Assembly: GCA_964350135.1 (NCBI GenBank)
Contig: CAYGJN010000110.1
Location: 1 to 8,562, forward strand
DNA: 8,562 bases
Source of the DNA: CAYGJN01 sp964350135
Lineage (GTDB): Bacteria; Bdellovibrionota; Bacteriovoracia; Bacteriovoracales; Bacteriovoracaceae
Direction of reading: 5' to 3'
A program made the position numbers and the translations under genes. Below, one piece after another: positions 1 to 4,902 of this stretch. Positions within the stretch are counted from its first letter, which is position 1. Each line of letters starts with the position of its first letter. The notes under the pieces were generated by a model. That model saw only the letters and a list, made by a program, of their open reading frames with translations. It was not told the DNA's origin and made no database searches.

Positions 1-184
1 CTTTAAAGAAAGTATAGCCGATATACTTTCCATTACGGCTAGGTCTAATTTTTTCCACCCCTTCTCCTAAAAAATTCTTCAATATTGGGAGCTTTTCTAG
101 TGGCAGGATAAACTTGAACTCGTAAGTCATTGGGTATTCATTAAGATCATCAAGTAATTCGCGTAATTTATCAAAGTCTTTCAT
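1..184 (-). CDS. DUF493 (YbeD-like) family protein, C-terminus cut by window edge
   Basis: The 61 codons visible from an ATG at 184-182 stay open to the window edge, so the gene is partial at its 3' end. The product has a short acidic N-terminal helix, then a strand with YEFKFILP (residues 21-28), then RPSRNGKYIGYTF (47-59). This matches the pattern of the small DUF493/YbeD family (about 85-90 residues, ferredoxin-like ACT-type fold), in which an S-x-x-G-x-Y segment precedes a central strand. The family's role is poorly known; YbeD is suspected to be a regulatory or ligand-binding domain. No convincing Shine-Dalgarno sequence lies before the ATG (only AAGA, too close). The same frame stays open further upstream but without an ATG, so this start is preferred on homology. 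Family assignment is by eye from a partial protein. Confidence 0.68.
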   Translation of the reverse strand, partial: MKDFDKLRELLDDLNEYPMTYEFKFILPLEKLPILKNFLGEGVEKIRPSRNGKYIGYTFFK

Positions 185-269
185 TCTTATAGTATTACCA
201 AGTAATTCCCATAAGTTAAGCCTATATATATTTTTTTCATTACCTCTCGACCATAATTTACAAGGTGAT

Positions 270-318
270 AGGATTCGCCTGCACGGGATTTATAGGACAG
301 GATTGCATGGGATTTTTA
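270..318 (+). repeat. Imperfect direct repeat across the start of the small secreted-protein gene
   Basis: Copy A (270-294) and copy B (299-318) share AGGATT followed by GCAYGGGATTTWTA. Copy A carries 5 extra bases (CGCCT) after AGGATT, and the aligned parts differ at only two positions. Copy B contains the proposed ribosome binding site (AGGA, 299-302) and the ATG at 307. The equivalent triplet in copy A is ACG at 283-285. The copies look like a short duplication that has since diverged. Confidence 0.55.
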
Positions 319-759
319 TTACATTTAATACGGCTATCTATGGCCTTTTTTCTAATTCAATATGCCCATTCCACTGATAGTTGTGGTGACACAAAACTCA
401 GCTCTAGCTTAGGCAGCAAAGGACCCACTCTACTTATGGGTCAGTGTCAATTTGAGTTTAGTAAGTTCAATAATGATTTTAGCGTAGACTCAGATTTCAA
501 CCTAAGCCTTGGGCCAATTAATAATTTTGCCAAACTCGACCTAGATAAAGCAGATTTTTCACAAATACCCCTTATCCTCAATGAAAGAATTATTATCTTA
601 GAAAGCTCAATCTCTAAAAAATCAAAACCAATTGAGAGCAAGACTTATCTTATGAAAATTGAAGATAGAAATTCCGGTGAAATATTTGAAGTAAAATCAA
701 AGTTTATAATAAATAATGATCTCGAAGCATTTGATCAGAGTGTGATATACCCTCTTTGA
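307..759 (+). CDS. Small secreted protein of unknown function
   Basis: I do not recognise a family. From the ATG at 307 the product is 150 residues. It opens with a plausible signal peptide: a hydrophobic run over residues 2-19 ending in A-H-S (20-22), a possible signal peptidase I site, which suggests a periplasmic or secreted protein. Two cysteines follow (C26, C47) and could form a disulfide. The rest has alternating hydrophobic/polar stretches, for example around ERIIILESS and the C-terminal third, suggesting a beta-rich domain. The ATG at 307 was chosen over an in-frame GTG at 265 because AGGA (299-302) precedes it and because it puts the hydrophobic segment at the N-terminus; an ATG at 340 is a weaker alternative. 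The stop is one base from the convergent kdsC stop, which is typical of a real gene in a packed genome. Confidence 0.6.
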   Translation: MGFLLHLIRLSMAFFLIQYAHSTDSCGDTKLSSSLGSKGPTLLMGQCQFEFSKFNNDFSVDSDFNLSLGPINNFAKLDLDKADFSQIPLILNERIIILESSISKKSKPIESKTYLMKIEDRNSGEIFEVKSKFIINNDLEAFDQSVIYPL

Positions 760-760
760 T

Positions 761-1303
761 TTAATACTCAGGAATTTCAGGGGTTATACCTTGAATATGG
801 CGAAGCATATCAATAACTTCTCTAACACATCCCTCTCCGGCCTTAGTGAAAGTTATATAGTCACAAGACTCTTTTACTTCACTAGAAGCATGAGGCACAG
901 TAGCAGAAAACCCTACGACTTTTAAAAGTGGAATATCAAAAAACTCATCACCCATATAAAGAATTTCAGATAAGTCCGCTCCAGTTGCTTCCACGATTCT
1001 TTTAAGTCCTGATCGCTTATCCTCATCACCAAGTTCCGCAAATTCTAAATTAAGATTTTCAACTCTTTTTCTAAGTCCAACACTATCACCACCACTAATA
1101 ACACCAACTCTTATGCCTGCTTCTCGAAGAACTTTTAATCCATAGCCATCTGAAACATGAAATGTTCTATTAAAACCAACTTCATCTGATGCCCAATAAA
1201 CTTTTCCATCTGTTAGAACTCCGTCTACATCACATAGAAAGACCTTAATCTTTGCTAATTTATCTCTATAATGTTCGGCCATGGACTTTATATCAAAACT
1301 CAA
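761..1303 (-). CDS. kdsC: 3-deoxy-D-manno-octulosonate 8-phosphate phosphatase (KdsC)
   Basis: HAD-superfamily phosphatase that hydrolyses KDO-8-phosphate to KDO and phosphate in the cytoplasm, the step before CMP activation. The 180-residue length fits KdsC (about 170-190, no cap domain). Motif I is DVDGVLTDG (25-33, nucleophile D25 and acid/base D27), followed by the family's DGYGLK segment. Motif II is the Ser of ISGG (S70), motif III is probably K96, and motif IV is GDEFFD (118-123). The tail has GEGCVREV, a version of the usual GGxGAVRE. Several positions are off-consensus: ISGG for ISGR, GDE for GDD, and LG for the QG before the motif III lysine. The start is TTG at 1303-1301, supported by GGGAG six bases upstream; an in-frame ATG seven codons later has no good site. 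It is the last gene of the KDO operon, 9 bases after kdsA. Confidence 0.88.
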   Translation of the reverse strand: MSFDIKSMAEHYRDKLAKIKVFLCDVDGVLTDGKVYWASDEVGFNRTFHVSDGYGLKVLREAGIRVGVISGGDSVGLRKRVENLNLEFAELGDEDKRSGLKRIVEATGADLSEILYMGDEFFDIPLLKVVGFSATVPHASSEVKESCDYITFTKAGEGCVREVIDMLRHIQGITPEIPEY

Positions 1304-1309
1304 GTGGAA

Positions 1310-1314
1310 CTCCC
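1310..1314 (-). promoter_or_regulatory. Ribosome binding site for kdsC (supports the TTG start)
   Basis: GGGAG on the minus strand lies 6 bases before the TTG at 1303 and touches the kdsA stop codon (TAG, 1316-1314). This decides the TTG start over the downstream ATG and suggests translation of kdsC is coupled to kdsA. Confidence 0.6.
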
Positions 1315-2108
1315 TATAGTACGGATTTAATATCTAAGATTTTTTTTATTAATGGTTTCACTGAATCAATCGGAAGAGAAGTTGCTGAATCTGATAATGC
1401 CTTAGAAGGGTCTGGATGGCATTCCATAAAAAAAGCATCTGCTCCTGCCGCTGTTGCTGCAAGAGTTAATACTTCAATCTGCTCTCTTTTTCCTCCAGTG
1501 CTTTTTCCTAATCCACCTGGTTTTTGAACACAATGAGTACAGTCATGAACAGTTTTAACTCCAAAACTTTTCATTATTTGAAAGCTCGCCATATCAACGA
1601 TTAGATTATTATAGCCAAAAGAAGATCCACGCTCTGTTAGATAAATCTGATCTTTTGAAATAAAGTTTATGGCTTTTGAAATAATATTTTCTACATCCCA
1701 AGGAGCAAGAAATTGTCCTTTTTTAATTTTTAATTTTCTATTATATTTTTTGCAAGCTTCTGCTCCTGCAATAATCATATCTGTTTGTCCGCACAGAAAG
1801 TCTGGGACTTGTAGAACATCACCCACTTCTGCTAATTGCATTGCTTGAGAAGGTTCATGAAAGTCTGTTATGACAGGAAGATCATATTTTTCCTTCACTG
1901 CTTTTAAAAGCCTTAGCCCCTCTTCTAGTCCTGGCCCTCGAAAAGAATCGATTGAAGTTCTATTGGCCTTATCAAAGCTGCCCTTGTAATGAAGGTTAAT
2001 TCGGTCTTTGAATTCGGCAAGATCATTTTTTAGCTTTTCAGCCACAGTGAAGCACATTGACTCACTTTCTAAAACACAAGTTCCTATAAAAAAATCAATT
2101 TTACTCAT
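1314..2108 (-). CDS. kdsA: 3-deoxy-D-manno-octulosonate 8-phosphate synthase (KdsA)
   Basis: Condenses phosphoenolpyruvate with arabinose-5-phosphate to give KDO-8-phosphate in the cytoplasm. The 264-residue length is normal for this TIM-barrel enzyme. Recognisable blocks in order: GTCVLES (9-15), KGSFDKANRTS (42-52, including the A5P-binding KANRTS loop), SFRGPGLEEG (55-64), TDFHEP (81-86), KKGQFLAPWD (129-138), ERGSSFGYNNL (159-169), DCTHCVQ (189-195) and FMECHPDP (227-234). C11, H192, E229 and D240 match the Cys-His-Glu-Asp metal set of the metal-dependent (Aquifex-like) class rather than the Asn-type E. coli class. Odd points: GTC for GPC, PDFLCGQTD (102-110) where the family has PAFLxRQTD, and LTLAA (214-218) for the usual LARAA. 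The ATG overlaps the pyrG stop as ATGA, with AGGA seven bases upstream. Confidence 0.93.
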   Translation of the reverse strand: MSKIDFFIGTCVLESESMCFTVAEKLKNDLAEFKDRINLHYKGSFDKANRTSIDSFRGPGLEEGLRLLKAVKEKYDLPVITDFHEPSQAMQLAEVGDVLQVPDFLCGQTDMIIAGAEACKKYNRKLKIKKGQFLAPWDVENIISKAINFISKDQIYLTERGSSFGYNNLIVDMASFQIMKSFGVKTVHDCTHCVQKPGGLGKSTGGKREQIEVLTLAATAAGADAFFMECHPDPSKALSDSATSLPIDSVKPLIKKILDIKSVL

Positions 2109-3715
2109 GATTGTTTCCTATGATTGTAAGCAGCTTCGATAAATGATTGAAAAAGTGGATGTGGCTCAAATGGACGAGACTTAAACTCCGGATGGTACTG
2201 ACCGGCAATAAAATAAGGATGGTCAGAAAGTTCAACGATTTCAACCAAATTAAGATCTTTATTTTTACCTGAAAAAATCATTCCAGCTTTTTCTAACTCC
2301 GGGATATATTTATTATTAACTTCAAGTCTATGGCGATGTCTTTCAGAAATTAACTTCTTTCCATAAACTTTATGTGCCAAACTATTTGCTTTAATCTCAC
2401 AATCATAAGCACCCAGCCGCATAGAAGCACCTTTACTGCCCTCTTTTGTCTGACCTTCCATGTAATGAATCACTGGTTCACCACCAGATTCAAACTCTTC
2501 ACTTGTGGCGTTTTTAATATTTGCACAATTACGTGCATATTCAACAATTGATAATTGAAGTCCAAGGCAAATCCCAAGAAACGGAATCTTATTAGTTCTT
2601 GCAAATTCTATTGCATTAATTTTACCCTCAGTTCCTCTTTCTCCAAAACCACCAGGAACAAGTATTCCATCAACTTCTTTGAGTATATTTGAAATATTTG
2701 AATGTGACTCTAAGTCTTGTGCATCAATATAAACAGGTTGAAAGTCCAATGCATGAGCAATCGCCCCATGCCTTAAGGCCTCATCTAAAGATTTATAAGA
2801 CTCTGTTAAGTCTGTGTATTTTCCCACAATCCCAATTTTTACTTTATCTTTGGGATTTTCAAAATTAGTTACAACTTTTTGCAATGGTTTTATATTAGGG
2901 CGAGATGCCCACATTCCTAAAAGCTCGGTTACCTTGTCATCAAGACCTTGCTCATGAAACGAAAGAGGCAATTTATAGATTGAGTTTAAATCAATAGATT
3001 TAAATACGTTTTTCTTAGGAACATTACAAAACATTGATATTTTATCAAGAATACCATCTTCAATATCTCTATCAGTCCTACAAATAATAACATGAGGAAA
3101 AAGTCCTATAGACCTTAACTCTTTAACAGAATGTTGTGCAGGTTTTGACTTAAGTTCTCCAGCGGCATCTATATAGGGCAAGAGGACAAGATGGATAAAA
3201 AGAACATTTTCATGGCCAACATCATGAGCAAACTGGCGAATTGATTCTAAAAAAGGTTGAGACTCTATATCACCAACAGTTCCGCCAATCTCCCCTATTA
3301 AAAGATCACTCCCTTCACTTGCAAGATGGATTCTTCTTTTAATCTCATCTGTTATATGAGGAACTACTTGAACAGTCTTTCCTAAATATTTTCCTTCACG
3401 CTCATTTTCAATAACCTGAAGATAGACTTGCCCTGTGGTGAAATTACTTTTTTTAGTTAGGGTCAAGGAAGTAAATCTTTCATAATGTCCAAGATCTAAG
3501 TCTGTTTCTGCTCCATCATCTGTTACAAAAACTTCACCATGTTGAGTTGGACTCATTGTTCCTGGGTCAACATTTATATAAGGATCCATCTTGAGCATAC
3601 TGATCTTAATGCCACGTCTTTCAAGTAAGCATGCCAAGCTTGCAGCCGCTAGACCTTTTCCAAGTGAGCTTGCAACACCACCAGTGATAAAAATATACTT
3701 TTTATTATTACTCAA
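2105..3715 (-). CDS. pyrG: CTP synthase
   Basis: Glutamine-hydrolysing CTP synthase: UTP + ATP + Gln (or ammonia) gives CTP, in the cytoplasm. The 536 residues compare with about 545 for E. coli PyrG. The N-terminal synthetase domain (about 1-270) has GGVASSLGKG (12-21, the usual second Val is Ala) and DDGAETDLDLGHYERF (66-81), with GEIGGTVGDIES at 141-152. The C-terminal class I glutamine amidotransferase domain (about 290-530) has PGGFGERG (354-361), the nucleophile C383 in GICLG, and H508/E510 in YHPEF. The start is TTG at 3715-3713, inside the last codons of kdsB, with AGAGG six bases upstream; this gives the conserved N-terminus, and the next Met is too far in. Its place directly after kdsB fits local supply of CTP, the KdsB co-substrate, though it is also needed for nucleic acids and lipids. 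All catalytic residues look intact. Confidence 0.97.
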   Translation of the reverse strand: MSNNKKYIFITGGVASSLGKGLAAASLACLLERRGIKISMLKMDPYINVDPGTMSPTQHGEVFVTDDGAETDLDLGHYERFTSLTLTKKSNFTTGQVYLQVIENEREGKYLGKTVQVVPHITDEIKRRIHLASEGSDLLIGEIGGTVGDIESQPFLESIRQFAHDVGHENVLFIHLVLLPYIDAAGELKSKPAQHSVKELRSIGLFPHVIICRTDRDIEDGILDKISMFCNVPKKNVFKSIDLNSIYKLPLSFHEQGLDDKVTELLGMWASRPNIKPLQKVVTNFENPKDKVKIGIVGKYTDLTESYKSLDEALRHGAIAHALDFQPVYIDAQDLESHSNISNILKEVDGILVPGGFGERGTEGKINAIEFARTNKIPFLGICLGLQLSIVEYARNCANIKNATSEEFESGGEPVIHYMEGQTKEGSKGASMRLGAYDCEIKANSLAHKVYGKKLISERHRHRLEVNNKYIPELEKAGMIFSGKNKDLNLVEIVELSDHPYFIAGQYHPEFKSRPFEPHPLFQSFIEAAYNHRKQS

Positions 3716-4439
3716 AATAAGCCTCTACCTTAGCGATATCGCTAGGAATATCTACCCCAATTAAATCTATATCTTTTTCAATAGCACCAATACTTAATCC
3801 TAGCTCCAATGCTCTTAATTGTTCAAGAGACTCTTGGGATTCAATAATCCCAGGCTTAGTTTTAGTAAAATCTCTCAAGGCCTTGGGTCTATAGGAATAG
3901 ACGCCAATATGCTGAAACCACTTTTTGTTTTCACTTCTTTGGTTATTAGGAATGCCAGATCGTGAAAAATAAGGACAGGCTCCAGTTTCTTGAAAATACA
4001 CGGCCTTTACAATATTTGGATTATTAAAATCCTCATGATCATTATTTCTTGGTCTTATAATAGTTGCGATATCAAAATGAGAGTTTGCATGAAATTCTGC
4101 CAGTTCTTTAATCGAGTCTTTTTTTAAAAGCGGCTCATCTCCTTGAACATTAATAACAACATCATACTCATCAGGTTCATAAAACCTCTCTAAAGCAAGA
4201 GCGATTCTTTCTGAACCACTGATTACATTATCATCAACTCGGTGATAATTAATTTTCCTCTCTTTCAAATGGGCTTCAATTTTATCATTATCAGTGACAA
4301 CTGCAGTATCAAAACCACTGGCCAGCATATTCTTGTAAACTCTTTCAATCATTGAAGAGCCCTTGATTTTAGTGAGAGGTTTACCAGGGAATCGAGAAGA
4401 TTCGTATCGAGCAGGTATGAGGATGAGCACTCTTGGCAT
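3708..4439 (-). CDS. kdsB: CMP-KDO synthetase (3-deoxy-manno-octulosonate cytidylyltransferase)
   Basis: Activates KDO with CTP to CMP-KDO and pyrophosphate, the donor for KDO transfer to lipid A. The 243 residues from the chosen start fit the family (about 245-255). Seen: N-terminal IPARYESSRFPGKPL (8-22, nucleotide-binding loop), SGSER (74-78, usually SGTER), VQGDEP (98-103, metal and CTP binding around D101), HIGVYSYR, ESLEQLRALE and the C-terminal GVDIPSDI with a second metal-ligand Asp. The ATG at 4439 was chosen over an in-frame ATG at 4469 because it has AAAGG at a 6-base spacing and matches the usual KdsB N-terminus; the longer start would add ten unconserved residues and has GGAG only one base away. 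It is first in the kdsB-pyrG-kdsA-kdsC operon and its last codons overlap the pyrG start by 8 bases. Confidence 0.95.
   Translation of the reverse strand: MPRVLILIPARYESSRFPGKPLTKIKGSSMIERVYKNMLASGFDTAVVTDNDKIEAHLKERKINYHRVDDNVISGSERIALALERFYEPDEYDVVINVQGDEPLLKKDSIKELAEFHANSHFDIATIIRPRNNDHEDFNNPNIVKAVYFQETGACPYFSRSGIPNNQRSENKKWFQHIGVYSYRPKALRDFTKTKPGIIESQESLEQLRALELGLSIGAIEKDIDLIGVDIPSDIAKVEAYFE
3722..3726 (-). promoter_or_regulatory. Ribosome binding site for pyrG (supports the TTG start)
   Basis: AGAGG on the minus strand, inside the 3' end of kdsB, is followed by a 6-base spacer and TTG at 3715. It supports the TTG start and implies that kdsB and pyrG translation are coupled. Confidence 0.5.
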
Positions 4440-4445
4440 GTGAAA

Positions 4446-4450
4446 CCTTT
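4446..4450 (-). promoter_or_regulatory. Ribosome binding site for kdsB (decides the start)
   Basis: AAAGG on the minus strand, 6 bases before the ATG at 4439. The competing upstream ATG at 4469 lacks a properly spaced site. Confidence 0.5.
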
Positions 4451-4491
4451 TAAGAGAAGAATGTACCATACTCCAGCCCAGCCCTCAAATA

Positions 4492-4500
4492 TGTTAAAAT
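4492..4500 (+). promoter_or_regulatory. Candidate extended -10 promoter for the small Cys-paired secreted protein gene
   Basis: TGTTAAAAT reads as an extended -10 (TGn plus TAAAAT, one mismatch to TATAAT). No recognisable -35 lies 17 bases upstream. The expected transcription start, about 7 bases further on, falls at or next to the ATG at 4508, so the mRNA could be leaderless or nearly so; no Shine-Dalgarno sequence is present. It sits in the 68-base divergent spacer shared with kdsB, whose own promoter I could not place. Confidence 0.35.
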
Positions 4501-4507
4501 TAAGTTT

Positions 4508-4840
4508 ATGAGATTATTGATTTTTGCCTTATGCTTTTCAGCTGCATTGGCCCAAGACGAATTTATCTCCAAAGTTTTAACTGACCCTGCTTTAAGTCTA
4601 AGGTGCAAAGAGATGCTAGGCTCTCGAGAGAATAAACTTGAGGTTAAGCAAAAAACTCAATCATTACTGGCCCGAGCAAGAGGTCTTCTTGACACAGCTC
4701 CTCAAAGCAAACAATCCATTATTAAAAGACTCAAGGTCAATAAAACCCTTCTTGAAAGAAGACTTCAAATAGCAGAGCTACAGGTTTCTTCCATGGAAGA
4801 GGAAATTATTCGATCAGGATGTCCGGGTCTGGCCATTTAA
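4508..4840 (+). CDS. Small exported helical protein with two cysteines, unknown function
   Basis: No named family recognised. The 110-residue product has a clear signal peptide: R2, a hydrophobic run over 3-14 and A-L-A before Q16, so it is likely periplasmic (or secreted) after signal peptidase I cleavage. The mature 95 residues are Lys/Arg/Glu-rich and strongly helical. Two amphipathic helices (about 41-62 and 68-103) are separated by a Pro-containing turn near 63-67, which suggests a helical hairpin. The only mature cysteines, C33 and C105, sit at the two open ends and could be joined by a disulfide; the chain ends CPGLAI. No transmembrane segment follows the signal. It lies 62 bases before a TolC-like gene on the same strand, so an accessory envelope role is possible but not shown. 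There is no ribosome binding site, and a candidate promoter abuts the start. Confidence 0.75.
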   Translation: MRLLIFALCFSAALAQDEFISKVLTDPALSLRCKEMLGSRENKLEVKQKTQSLLARARGLLDTAPQSKQSIIKRLKVNKTLLERRLQIAELQVSSMEEEIIRSGCPGLAI

Positions 4841-4844
4841 TCCC

Positions 4845-4873
4845 TTCATATCTAGCTCAATTCTTGTTAGAAT
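4845..4873 (+). promoter_or_regulatory. Candidate sigma70-type promoter for the tolC-like operon
   Basis: TTCATA (4845-4850, four of six to TTGACA), a 17-base spacer, then TAGAAT (4868-4873, five of six to TATAAT) preceded by TG as an extended -10. The predicted start near 4880 would leave a leader of about 23 bases before the ATG at 4903. The spacer after the upstream stop is only 62 bases, so the TolC-like gene could also be partly co-transcribed with the gene before it. Confidence 0.42.
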
Positions 4874-4874
4874 T
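4859..4874. repeat. Palindrome overlapping the -10 of the tolC-like promoter
   Basis: AATTCT-TGTT-AGAATT: perfect 6-base arms with a 4-base centre. The right arm covers the proposed -10 (4868-4873). It has no GC-rich stem or T-tract, so it is not a terminator; a repressor operator is the more natural reading. It may also be chance in AT-rich DNA. Confidence 0.35.
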
Positions 4875-4902
4875 TCTCAAGTATTAACAATCAATTGGCA
4901 AC

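Noticed and set aside
223..257. TATATATA and CATAAT elements in the divergent spacer near 184-306 as promoters
   Set aside because: They are AT-rich matches without a credible -35 at the right distance on either strand; a promoter must be near, but I cannot place it.
265..306. In-frame GTG at 265 as the start of the secreted-protein gene
   Set aside because: It would put 14 extra residues before the signal peptide and has a poorer ribosome binding site than the ATG at 307.
447..641. 64-codon open frame on the minus strand inside the small secreted-protein gene
   Set aside because: It lies wholly inside a longer opposite-strand frame that has a signal peptide and ribosome binding site; the small frame shows no recognisable domain.
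745..795. Loose inverted repeat (TATACCC ... GGGGTTATA) around the convergent stops at 759/761
   Set aside because: It needs a bulge and a loop of about 27 bases, and lacks a T-tract on either strand.
1252..1527. 91-codon open frame on the plus strand across the kdsC/kdsA junction
   Set aside because: It overlaps two confidently identified genes on the other strand and its translation resembles no protein; a shadow frame.
4440..4469. Upstream ATG at 4469 as the kdsB start
   Set aside because: Its GGAG is only one base from the ATG and the added ten residues are not part of the usual KdsB N-terminus; the ATG at 4439 has a well-spaced AAAGG.
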